Below, in pieces: positions 53,343-63,388 of a stretch of 64,000 nucleotides of DNA. The stretch comes from Roseiarcus sp963781895 (GTDB taxonomy: Bacteria > Pseudomonadota > Alphaproteobacteria > Rhizobiales > Beijerinckiaceae). Every line of letters begins with the position of its first letter. The stretch's first letter is position 1. A program made the position numbers and the translations under genes. The stretch spans positions 1-64,000 of the forward strand of contig CAWAIM010000055.1 in NCBI GenBank assembly GCA_963781895.1, written 5' to 3'. Below the pieces are notes generated by a model. The model ran no database searches. It had not been told where the DNA came from and was given only the letters and a program-made list of their open reading frames with translations.

Positions 53343-54206
53343 GCGCTCCTCCCGATCGGCGATCCTTGCATTTTGGCCGCGCATCGCGCCGGCCGGAACG
53401 TCGCCGCCTGTCATGACGTTTGTGGCGGAAGATCGGAGGTTAGGCAATCCCCGTCCAGGGAACGCGATCCTCGCGCGGCGCCGGACCGATCGGCGGCGCG
53501 AATCCGCGTGGCGCCGGCACGACACGGAAGTGGCGCCGGAACGACATTGATGTGAACTTAGCGGAATAGACGCCCATCGCCGTTTTGAGCGTTTTCAAGG
53601 GCTTAGGCCTGATGCGCGAGACCGGGCGCGGGCTTCGATCGTTTTCCCGCCGTCGCGGCGCCGCGAGGTTCGCTGTCCGCGAGCCCCTGGCCGATCGGGC
53701 CGCGTCCCCCTGATCGCCAACTCGAGCGGGTATTTTTTTGAACGCGCGAGCGATTTCAATGCGTTAGCCGTCACTTTCCGCAACCGCGCGCGGATTCCCG
53801 AGAAGCGAAAGGGCGAGAACGCTGGCGCGCGACGCCGCCCCTCTTCGCCAGCCGATGAGCGTGTCACGAGCGCGATGCGGGGCGAGAGCCTGGCGTCTCC
53901 ATCGCCGCAACGAAGGCGACCAACAACGCCAGTCTAACAGACCTTTCTATTTTCAGAAAGCATTTTCTTTTTTTGAAGATAAACAAATGGCATTTGTTTT
54001 TAATTGCGGCACGGCGCCGCAGATCCGAAAGACATTTGGAGAGCGCGCCGCATTGAAAAACGGGCTCACGGCGGACGGGGATCCATGATCGAGCTGCGCC
54101 GAAAATGCGAATTGGGCGGAGCGTCGCCGCAACTCGGCTTCATTCGCCTTCGCTGGTCATGGAGACGGACCAACCCAGCCAGCGCCGCAGGCGCGCGCGG
54201 AATCCG
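53343..54206. other. Large intergenic region with an AT-rich island
   Basis: About 860 bp without a gene that I can support. The first ~590 bp are GC-rich with no family resemblance in any frame. At 53935-54005 base composition drops sharply to A/T-rich and contains a perfect 19-nt inverted repeat (53981-53999). Short open frames crossing this island have no recognisable product. The part next to 54206 is the 3' side of the Nramp-related gene. Confidence 0.5.
53981..53999. repeat. Perfect AT-rich inverted repeat
   Basis: AAACAAATG-G-CATTTGTTT: nine-base arms around one base, followed by further T residues. It could be a regulator site, or a weak terminator for whatever is transcribed rightward. 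Confidence 0.55.
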
Positions 54207-55538
54207 TCAAACCGGGCCGCCGACGGTCGATCTTGCGCTCAGGCGCCCCAGGTCGCGAACATGCCGACGGCGGCCGCCGCCATCACCGCCGTCGCCAGCC
54301 AGCCCAGGGCGGCCAGCCGCCGCGTCAGCGTGAACTGGCCCATCACCTTCCGGCGTGAGCCCATCAGCATGATCATGCACCATGATCGGGACCGCCGCCA
54401 CCCCGTTGATCACCGCGCTCCAGAACAGCGCCCTGATCGGGTCGATCGGGGTGAAATTGAGCATCGCGCCCACCAAGGTCGCCGCCGTGATGGCCCCATA
54501 GAAGGCGCGCGCGCGGCCGGGACGTCGGCCCAGCCCGACCGGCCATTGCAGCGCCTCGCCCACGGCATAAGCGGCGCTGCCGGCCAGCACCGGCACAGCC
54601 AGCAGCCCGGTTCCGATGATTCCCAGCGCGAAAACGGTAAAGGCGAAGCGCCCGGCGATCGGACGCAGCGCCTCGGCCGCCTGGGACGAGGTCTGGATGT
54701 CGGTGACGCCGTGCGCGTGCAGCGTCGCCGCGGTCGTCAGCATGATGAACAGCGCAATGATGTTGGAGGCGCCCATGCCGACCAGAGTGTCGAGCCGCAT
54801 GCGCGCCATCTGGCGCGGCGCCTGGTCAGGCGCCTGGATCAGCGCCTCGGCCTCGGGATCTTCTTTCTCGTCCTCCACCTCCTCGCCGGCCTGCCAGAAA
54901 AACAGGTAGGGGCTGATCGTGGTGCCGAACACGGCGACGACCACGGTCAGATACTCGCCCGACAGGCTGATTTCCGGCAGCGCCAGGTTGCGCGCCACGG
55001 TCAGCCACGGCACGCCGACAACGAACACGGTCGCCACATAGGCGAACAGCGAGAGGGTCAGCCATCGCAGCGCCGAGGCGTAGCGCGAATAGCGTATGAA
55101 CACTTCGGCCAGAACGGAAACGACCGCGAATCCGGCGATATAGAACACCATGGGACCGGCGATCAGCAGATGCAGGGCCGCGGCCATGGCGCCGAGATCG
55201 GCGCCGAGGTTGATCGTATTGGCGACCACCAGCAGACCGACCAGCAGGTACAGCAGCGGCGCCGGATAATGGCGGCGCATGTTTCCGGCCAGGCCCAGTC
55301 CGGTCACCCGGCCGATTTGCGCGCTGATCAGCTGGATCGCGCACATCAGCGGATAGGTGAACAGCAGCGTCCACCCCATGTTGTAGCCGAACTGCGCCCC
55401 GGCCTGGGAATAGGTGGCGATGCCGCTAGGGTCGTCGTCCGAAGCGCCCGCGATCAGGCCCGGCCCCATGACGTCGCGCAGCTTCGGCCGCTCCGGCTGC
55501 TTGATCCCCTCTCGAAACCGCGTAATGGACACGTCCAT
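54207..55538 (-). CDS. Nramp-related divalent metal transporter (C-terminus frameshifted)
   Basis: Multi-span membrane transporter related to Nramp/MntH. TM1 carries DDDPSGIATYSQAGAQFGY, i.e. DPSG rather than the classical DPGN. The TM6 region has GTTISPYLFFWQAGEEVEDE instead of the MPHN-type motif, so Mn/Fe specificity is doubtful. After PIMV the frame is off by one (extra base at about 54376-54380). The frame that continues the family reads IMLMGSRRKVMGQF and ends in a final membrane span with stop at 54239, whereas the open frame runs antiphase to 54207. Confidence 0.8.
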   Translation of the reverse strand: MDVSITRFREGIKQPERPKLRDVMGPGLIAGASDDDPSGIATYSQAGAQFGYNMGWTLLFTYPLMCAIQLISAQIGRVTGLGLAGNMRRHYPAPLLYLLVGLLVVANTINLGADLGAMAAALHLLIAGPMVFYIAGFAVVSVLAEVFIRYSRYASALRWLTLSLFAYVATVFVVGVPWLTVARNLALPEISLSGEYLTVVVAVFGTTISPYLFFWQAGEEVEDEKEDPEAEALIQAPDQAPRQMARMRLDTLVGMGASNIIALFIMLTTAATLHAHGVTDIQTSSQAAEALRPIAGRFAFTVFALGIIGTGLLAVPVLAGSAAYAVGEALQWPVGLGRRPGRARAFYGAITAATLVGAMLNFTPIDPIRALFWSAVINGVAAVPIMVHDHADGLTPEGDGPVHADAAAGRPGLAGDGGDGGGRRRHVRDLGRLSARSTVGGPV

Positions 55539-55606
55539 GGGCGAATGCTCCGGTCGCCGGCTCGCGGCAAGCGCGAGATCCTCAATTGGACCCTCGGCGG
55601 CGCGCG

Positions 55607-56404
55607 TCAGAACCCGTAGGTCGGGGTCGATGACACGTAGCCATAGAAGTTGCGATAGAAGCCGCCAAGCGGATAGGCGCCGGTGCGCGGGATGTCGAGC
55701 TTACCGCCCCAACTGTAGACGCCGAAATTGATCATGTCCCTCTGCACGATCATGCGCTTGGTCAGCACGACCCAATGGTTGGGCGTCACGGAGCGGTGGG
55801 CGAATTTGAGCGGGTCCAGCATCTGCATGTTGATGAACAGGCAGACGCGGCGGTCGGAGTCGAAGTCGCGCGCGCATGCGTTGACCTCGTCGCGCCCCTT
55901 GACGAAGAACGAATTGGTGTTGTTGCGCACTCCGCGCCAACCGAGCTTCTCGAACCACGCCGCGAGGCTATGCGGCATGGTGATGCCGGCGGCGGTGTCG
56001 TCGGCGGAGGAATAGTCGAGCAGCGTGTTCTCCGAATCGCGCAGGCTCGCCATCGCGATCCAGTCGACGGGATGGATCTTCGCCGCCGGCGGCTGATAGG
56101 CGCGGCAGCCGGAACTCGGCTTGACATGCAGCTTGCCGAGGCGCCCCTCGCCCGTCTTGTAGAGGTCGATCACATATTGGGCGTAGACCTCGGGATGCTC
56201 CTCGAGCACGCAATAGAGAAACGCCGCCGGGCCGCACAGGCTCGCGGCCGACTGATTCTGTTTCGACGGATCGGCGATGCGGACCCTGAGGCCGTCGACC
56301 ACGTCGCTGCGCGCGATCCGCGCAAAGCCCTTCTCGTGCCCGCCCGGCGCGAACGCGTCGACCAGCGAAAGCGCGTAGGCGATGCGAAACTGTTCGGCGG
56401 GCAT
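55607..56404 (-). CDS. Hypothetical protein with a possible papain-like Cys/His pair
   Basis: 265 residues, no recognised family name. A CGPAAFLYCVLEEHP segment (Cys57) and a later TPNHWVVLTKRM (His210) are spaced as in papain-like or C39-like cysteine hydrolases. The C-terminus is Gly/Tyr-rich. No signal peptide. A GGGAGG ribosome-binding site supports the ATG at 56404. It follows an orphan VapB antitoxin gene on the same strand, in a stretch rich in toxin-antitoxin parts. An effector or toxin-like hydrolase is one possibility (inference only). Confidence 0.55.
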   Translation of the reverse strand: MPAEQFRIAYALSLVDAFAPGGHEKGFARIARSDVVDGLRVRIADPSKQNQSAASLCGPAAFLYCVLEEHPEVYAQYVIDLYKTGEGRLGKLHVKPSSGCRAYQPPAAKIHPVDWIAMASLRDSENTLLDYSSADDTAAGITMPHSLAAWFEKLGWRGVRNNTNSFFVKGRDEVNACARDFDSDRRVCLFINMQMLDPLKFAHRSVTPNHWVVLTKRMIVQRDMINFGVYSWGGKLDIPRTGAYPLGGFYRNFYGYVSSTPTYGF

Positions 56405-56440
56405 GACGACCTCCCGGGTAAATCAAAGCGCGTCGAGCTT

Positions 56441-56644
56441 TTAGCCCGGCGTTTGTTCGCGCGGCGGCAAATCGACGCCCGGCGCGTCGAAGAAATCATC
56501 CCAGACCGCATTGGCGGGCGCGACGCCGCGCCGTTCGCCTTCGCGAACAATGGTCGCGTCCCTGACCCCCTCCGGAAAGGCCATGTCCTTTGGCGGCCGC
56601 ACGGCCTGGGAACGATTGGATCGGAACAGCCTCGCGCGGATCAT
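56441..56644 (-). CDS. VapB-type (AbrB-fold) antitoxin without a partner
   Basis: 67 residues with the VapB pattern: RARLFRSNRSQAVRPPKDMA, then WDDFFDAPGVDLPPRE at the C-terminus, which normally contacts a VapC toxin. No PIN-domain gene follows; the next gene on the strand is the papain-like hypothetical at 55607-56404. It is either an orphan antitoxin or partnered with that gene. Confidence 0.75.
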   Translation of the reverse strand: MIRARLFRSNRSQAVRPPKDMAFPEGVRDATIVREGERRGVAPANAVWDDFFDAPGVDLPPREQTPG

Positions 56645-56718
56645 CGCGTGTCTCCCCGTCCGTTGTCTTGACCGCGCAGTGCGGGATATTTCAAGGGAAT
56701 ATATCAGAGGCCGCAACA

Positions 56719-57067
56719 ATGACGACTGAACACGACGTCTTCCTCGCGCCCCCCGACGGCTTTGCGTTCGAGCCGTTCAATCCCGGGCGAGGTGCTGCAG
56801 GACGAGTTGGCCGCACGCGGCCTGACCGCGCACGCGCTCGCGTTGAAGCTGCGGGTTCCCGCCAACCGCCTGACGGAAATCCTCAACGGCAAGCGCGGAA
56901 TTTCGCCCGACACGGCCCTGCGCCTCAGCCGTTTCCTCGGCCCCAGCGCCGCGTTCTGGCTCAACTTGCAGAGCCAGTACGATCTGGCGCGGGCCGAGAG
57001 GCGGTTCGGGGCGAAAATCGGGGCCGAGGTGGAGTCGGCGGCGCAGGCGTCGCCCGACAGGAGTTGA
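56719..57067 (+). CDS. HigA-type antitoxin (frameshifted, no HigB)
   Basis: The core (from about 56785) is an XRE helix-turn-helix antidote: PGEVLQDELAARGLTAHALA, RVPANRLTEILNGKRGISPD, FWLNLQSQYDLARAE. The natural start is the ATG at 56719 (MTTEHDVFLAPPDGFAFEPF). One extra C at 56782-56784 puts that opening out of frame with the core. No higB toxin gene is adjacent on either side. The core frame alone could start at the ATG-like codon at 56762. Confidence 0.65.
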
Positions 57068-57084
57068 GACGGCCAACACGAATT

Positions 57085-57557
57085 CCCGCCCCCCTTGTGG
57101 GGGCGGGCTAGGGTGGGGGGTCGCGCCATGCAGAAATCGTTGACGCCTCTTGCACGCTCCCTCAGGCGCAGCGCAACCCGCGCCGAGCGCCGCCTCTGGC
57201 ACGGGCTTCGGCGCGCGCAGGCGGCAGGGTTTCGCTTTCGGCGCCAAGTCGTCCTCGCCGGCTTCATCGTCGACTTCGCGTGTTACGACGCCCGCCTGAT
57301 CGTCGAAGTCGACGGCGCGACGCATTCGACGGACGAAGAGATCGCCCGCGACGCAAGCCGCTCGGCCGCGCTTGGCGCTCAAGGTTTCGCGATTGTGCGC
57401 TTCACCAACGAGGAGGTGTTTCGCAATCTCGACGGCGTGCTGGAGACGGTCCGGGCCAGGCTGATGGAAATGCGGCCGAGGATCGAGGAATCCGCTGGCT
57501 CGTGAACGAGGGTCCGCGCGACCCCCCACCCCGGCCCGCCCCGACAAGGGGGGCAGG
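57085..57557. mobile_element. Inverted-repeat-bounded unit containing an intact DUF559 gene
   Basis: The DUF559 gene is bracketed by ~42-bp inverted repeats: left 57085-57126, right 57516-57557, with about four mismatches. Each outer part is itself nearly palindromic (CCGCCCCCCTTGTGGGGGCG), followed by a G-run and GTCGCGC next to the gene. The left repeat ends two bases before the start codon and the right begins about ten bases after the stop, so the unit is essentially one gene plus its ends. Related solo and truncated copies occur at 58664-58686 and 63062-63190. Confidence 0.6.
57128..57505 (+). CDS. DUF559 (Vsr/PD-(D/E)xK-like) endonuclease domain protein
   Basis: 125 residues, full length for a stand-alone DUF559 protein. 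The basic N-terminus (ARSLRRSATRAERRLWHGLR) is followed by FRFRRQVVLAGFIVDFACYD and a catalytic-type pattern D49 with E60-x-D62 (RLIVEVDGATH), then GFAIVRFTNEEVFRNLDGVL. The fold resembles very-short-patch repair nucleases; the biological role of DUF559 proteins is not established. It is tightly enclosed by inverted repeats, unlike any neighbouring gene. Confidence 0.85.
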   Translation: MQKSLTPLARSLRRSATRAERRLWHGLRRAQAAGFRFRRQVVLAGFIVDFACYDARLIVEVDGATHSTDEEIARDASRSAALGAQGFAIVRFTNEEVFRNLDGVLETVRARLMEMRPRIEESAGS

Positions 57558-57581
57558 AGAAGTCAGGATCTCCTCCGCCCC

Positions 57582-57840
57582 CTACTCCGCCGCCGTCCGC
57601 CGCCCCTTCGCGCCCTTCCGCGCCAGCACCGGCTTGAGGTAGGCGCCGGTGTGGCTCTTGGGGTTGCGGGCGATCTGCTCGGGCGTTCCCTGCGCCACCA
57701 CCTCGCCGCCGCCGTCGCCGCCCTCCGGCCCCATGTCGACGATCCAGTCGGCGGTCTTCACCACGTCCAGATTGTGCCCTGGTCGACCAGCTCGTGCAGC
57801 ACGTCCAAGAGCTGCGCGACGTCGTGGAACCGCCTCGCCG
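57582..57840 (-). pseudogene. Partial second copy of the uvrA 3' end
   Basis: The minus strand repeats the last ~85 codons of uvrA (58699-61659). It ends with the same residues (HTGAYLKPVLARKGAKGRRT) and the same stop context. About 195 bp match with only some four differences by eye. Then about 22 bp are missing around 57777 and similarity continues, decaying, to about 57840. It lies directly beside the right repeat of the DUF559 unit, just as the real uvrA end lies beside the solo palindrome at 58664. Confidence 0.8.
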
Positions 57841-57907
57841 CCCCAATCCGAGCCGCATCGTCGGCGGGCCGGCCGGGCGTGCGCTCAAGGGAGTGAATTT
57901 GCGGGGT

Positions 57908-57951
57908 TTGACAGCAAATCTCGCTGGCGTCCTATACGGCAATGCCGTATA
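57908..57951 (+). promoter_or_regulatory. Promoter and operator of the BrnT module
   Basis: TTGACA (57908-57913) and CTATAC after 18 nt form a good sigma-70 promoter. A perfect palindrome TATACGGC-AAT-GCCGTATA (57933-57951) overlaps the -10 and the expected start site, the layout expected for autorepression. It also shows that the ATG at 57942 is inside the operator and is unlikely to be the gene start. Confidence 0.7.
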
Positions 57952-57959
57952 TCTCATCC

Positions 57960-58235
57960 ATGCAGATCGAGTTCGACGCCGGCAAGGATGCGGCCAATCT
58001 CGGAAAGCACGGCGTCTCGCTCGCATTCGGAGCCGATGTCCTCGCCGATGCCCATCGGCTTGACCTCCTGGATGTTCGGTTTGGTTATGCCGAAGACCGC
58101 TTCATTTGCTACGGGTCTGTCGAAAATCGGATCTGGGTTTGCGTGTTCACCATGCGCGGTGAAATGCGCCGTATCATCAGCGTGAGGAAAGCCAATGACC
58201 GTGAAACGCGACGATATCATGAGACCCCGCGATGA
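57960..58235 (+). CDS. brnT: BrnT-family toxin
   Basis: 91 residues of the BrnT ribonuclease-toxin family (RelE-like fold). The opening MQIEFDAGKDAANLGKHGVS is characteristic, as is the C-terminal GEMRRIISVRKANDRETRRY. I use the ATG at 57960 because the upstream ATG at 57942 lies in the operator palindrome. The gene overlaps the following helix-turn-helix gene by about 40 nt. The leader is very short and lacks a clear ribosome-binding site. Confidence 0.85.
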   Translation: MQIEFDAGKDAANLGKHGVSLAFGADVLADAHRLDLLDVRFGYAEDRFICYGSVENRIWVCVFTMRGEMRRIISVRKANDRETRRYHETPR

Positions 58236-58485
58236 AGCGGATGCCGACGCGCCGCTGACCGACGAGGAATTCGACCGGGGATACGGGGCCATGCTGGCGC
58301 GCCGGGCGCGCGCGGCCGCCGGCTTGTCGCAGGCCGCCTTCGCCGCGCAATATGGCATTCCAGCCGCGTCGTTGCGCGATTGGGAACAGGGCCGTCGGGC
58401 GCCGGACGCCGCGACGCAGAGCTACCTGCGGGTCATCGCCCGCATGCCGGAAGCCGTCGCCAAGGCGCTGCACGACGCGGCCTGA
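58195..58485 (+). CDS. XRE-type helix-turn-helix antitoxin partner of BrnT
   Basis: 96 residues. An acidic N-terminal half (DEADADAPLTDEEFDRGYG) probably binds the toxin. A C-terminal helix-turn-helix follows (GLSQAAFAAQYGIPAASLRD, WEQGRRAPD). Many BrnT toxins pair with a ribbon-helix-helix BrnA; this one has an XRE-type partner, a known alternative. It likely represses the promoter at 57908-57951. Confidence 0.8.
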   Translation: MTVKRDDIMRPRDEADADAPLTDEEFDRGYGAMLARRARAAAGLSQAAFAAQYGIPAASLRDWEQGRRAPDAATQSYLRVIARMPEAVAKALHDAA

Positions 58486-58663
58486 GCCTTGGACCGCCCG
58501 CCGCGGTCGCCGCTGAAGCGCGGGCCATGACCCGGGGCGGGCGCGACCGCGAATCGGTTGCGGGACGAAGGCGACTGGCGCCAGCAGATACATGGACGCC
58601 CGACGACCCAGCGAGACGGCTTGCGGCGTTGCCGGTTCCGGCTGAGATCGCGACAGACGTATT

Positions 58664-58686
58664 CCCGCCCCCCTTGTGGGGGCGGG
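58664..58686. repeat. Solo copy of the DUF559-unit palindrome next to the uvrA stop
   Basis: The 23-nt palindrome matching 57085-57107 exactly (CCGCCCCCCTTGTGGGGGCG core), with the same ATT before it. It lies 12 bp beyond the uvrA stop. It could double as a terminator for uvrA. Confidence 0.65.
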
Positions 58687-58698
58687 AGAAGCCAGGGC

Positions 58699-61659
<2,961 letters not shown>

Positions 61660-61724
61660 CACGGCTCCTCGAACGGAACGGCGGACGCGCGAATCAGGCT
61701 TGCGCGGCCGCTGCGCCGATGCTA

Positions 61725-61739
61725 GAACAAACAAAGAAC
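61725..61739. promoter_or_regulatory. SOS box (LexA-binding site), alphaproteobacterial type
   Basis: GAAC-AAACAAA-GAAC, an exact GAAC-N7-GAAC (GTTC-N7-GTTC on the other strand). It lies in the uvrA-ssb divergent region, 66 bp from the uvrA start and about 210 bp from ssb, so it mainly fits control of uvrA. Confidence 0.8.
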
Positions 61740-61947
61740 GCTGGGAAGGCGCGCTCGTCGGCCGCCCGGCCCGGGGTTTTGAGCTAATGTAGTCGCGGCG
61801 GCGCGTCGTTCCCAAGCGCCGGACGCGGCGATTGTGGACAAGTGCCGACCCAGGGCGATCGGGCGCGCGGCGCCCGCCGCTTTGGTCTATGCATGATGGC
61901 GGCGGATATCGCGCGCGTTGTTTTACGGCGGCGGCAAGGAGCGGACC

Positions 61948-62445
61948 ATGGCGGGCAGCGTCAACAAAGTCATTCTGGTCGGCAATCTGGGCAAGGACCC
62001 CAAGGTGAGCCGGCTCAATTCCGGCGATCAGGTGGTCAGCTTCCCGATCGCCACCTCGGAGACCTGGCGCGACAAGACCAGCGGCGAGCGCAAGGAAAAG
62101 ACCGAGTGGCACAACATCGTGATCTTCAACGAGAACCTCGGCAAGGTCGCCGAGCAATATTGCAAGAAGGGCACCAAGGTCTATGTCGAGGGCCAGTTGC
62201 AGACCCGCAAATGGCAGGACCAGAGCGGCGCCGACCGCTACACCACCGAAATCGTGCTGCAGCGCTTCCGCGGCGAATTGCAGCTGCTCGACTCGCGCCC
62301 CGGCGGCGAGGGCCGCGACAGCTTCCCCGACGACGAGCGCGCCGCCAGCCCGAGCCTCGGCCGCTCCTCTCCCGCCGAGCGCCGCCCGGCGCTGTCGAGC
62401 GGCGGCGGCGGCGGCGGGCCGATCGACGACGACATTCCGTTTTGA
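61948..62445 (+). CDS. ssb: Single-stranded DNA-binding protein
   Basis: 165 residues: an N-terminal OB fold (SVNKVILVGNLGKDPKVSRL, TEWHNIVIFNENLGKVAEQY, YVEGQLQTRKWQDQSG), a Gly/Ser-rich linker and the acidic C-terminal tip DDDIPF that recruits partner proteins. Start at the ATG at 61948 with AAGGAG upstream. Divergent from uvrA, a classic arrangement. Confidence 0.97.
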   Translation: MAGSVNKVILVGNLGKDPKVSRLNSGDQVVSFPIATSETWRDKTSGERKEKTEWHNIVIFNENLGKVAEQYCKKGTKVYVEGQLQTRKWQDQSGADRYTTEIVLQRFRGELQLLDSRPGGEGRDSFPDDERAASPSLGRSSPAERRPALSSGGGGGGPIDDDIPF

Positions 62446-62562
62446 GCTTTCGTTCAGAGCGTTCCTGTTAGAACCGCACAGCGTCGAGCGCGCTCCCGCC
62501 CCCGCTCGGCGCGCGCGTGGCGCCGAAGCGGCCGGACGCTCTCCGGAACGGCCTCGATGGCG

Positions 62563-63003
62563 TCAGCGATTGCGGACGGCGATCATCGCGTCGCGCAGCA
62601 CGTTGACCTCGTCGAGCGATTCCCGCCAGCGCCACACCATGATGTCTCTGATCGAGAGCATCCCGACCACCTTGGCGCCGTCCACCACCGGCAAATGCCG
62701 AATGCGGTGCTTGTGCATGAGCTTCTCCGCCTCGAGCATGGTCGCTTCGCGCCCGCAGGTGACGATTTCCCGCGTCATCAGATCGCGAACGTGCCTGTCG
62801 GCCAGCCTGGCGCCGTCCTTGGCGAAGGCGCGAACGACGTCGCGTTCGGAAATGATTCCGACCAGCGTGCCGTTGCCGTCGCAGACCGGGAAGGCGCCGA
62901 TGTTGAGGGTGCTCAGCCGCGTGCAAATCGACGCGATCGATTCCTCGGGGATGCAGGTCGCGAGCGTCTGCTGATTCGATTTGAGCGCGTCCGATACTCT
63001 CAT
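62563..63003 (-). CDS. Tandem CBS-domain protein
   Basis: 146 residues made of two CBS domains: first SICTRLSTLNIGAFPVCDGN with GTLVGIISERDVVRAF, then the MTREIVTCG to HLPVVDGAKVVGMLSIRDI segment. Such proteins bind adenine nucleotides and sense energy state. I start at the ATG at 63003; the frame upstream is translation of a DUF559 remnant. No partner enzyme is adjacent. Confidence 0.88.
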   Translation of the reverse strand: MRVSDALKSNQQTLATCIPEESIASICTRLSTLNIGAFPVCDGNGTLVGIISERDVVRAFAKDGARLADRHVRDLMTREIVTCGREATMLEAEKLMHKHRIRHLPVVDGAKVVGMLSIRDIMVWRWRESLDEVNVLRDAMIAVRNR

Positions 63004-63061
63004 GGGAATCGTTCCCTCGTGCAGTTCCCTTGGCAATTTGCCCAAGGAGTTGGACTGAAAC

Positions 63062-63190
63062 AAGGCCGCGCCGCAGGCCCTGCCAGAGGCGGCGCTCGGC
63101 GCTGGTCGCATTGGGCCTGAGAGAGCGTGCGACAGGCGCAACGACTTGGGCGCGGCTCCCCCCACCCTACCCCCTCTCTATGGACCGGGG
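63062..63190 (-). mobile_element. 5' remnant of a DUF559 unit
   Basis: On the minus strand a hairpin (CCCTACCCC and GGGGTAGGG arms, 63161-63190) is followed by GGTGGGGGG and CGCGCC. Then comes about 85 bp closely matching the start of the intact DUF559 gene (AAGTCGTTG, CAGCGCCGAGCGCCGCCTCT). It breaks off at about 63062 in the upstream region of the CBS gene. The order of parts is the same as at the left end of the unit at 57085-57557. Confidence 0.55.
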
Positions 63191-63388
63191 TAGGGGCGCG
63201 CCGAAGCGAAATCGCGGAATCGTCAATGCGCGCCCCGGCCAACGAGGTGGCGGGACCCAGGCGCCGCAGCGCCTCGCGACGTCGGAGCCAAGGCGGCGAT
63301 TGACTTTAGCTGCGACGTCCGCCTTGAGTCTCGCGGGCATCGCTGGCGGAATTAAAAAAGGCCGCCCGATGGTCCTCGAGTGCCCCCC

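Noticed and set aside
53855..54088. 77-codon open frame across the AT-rich island
   Set aside because: No ribosome-binding site, no homology recognised, abrupt composition change within the frame.
57942..57959. Upstream ATG as the BrnT start
   Set aside because: It lies within the operator palindrome and at or before the expected transcription start.
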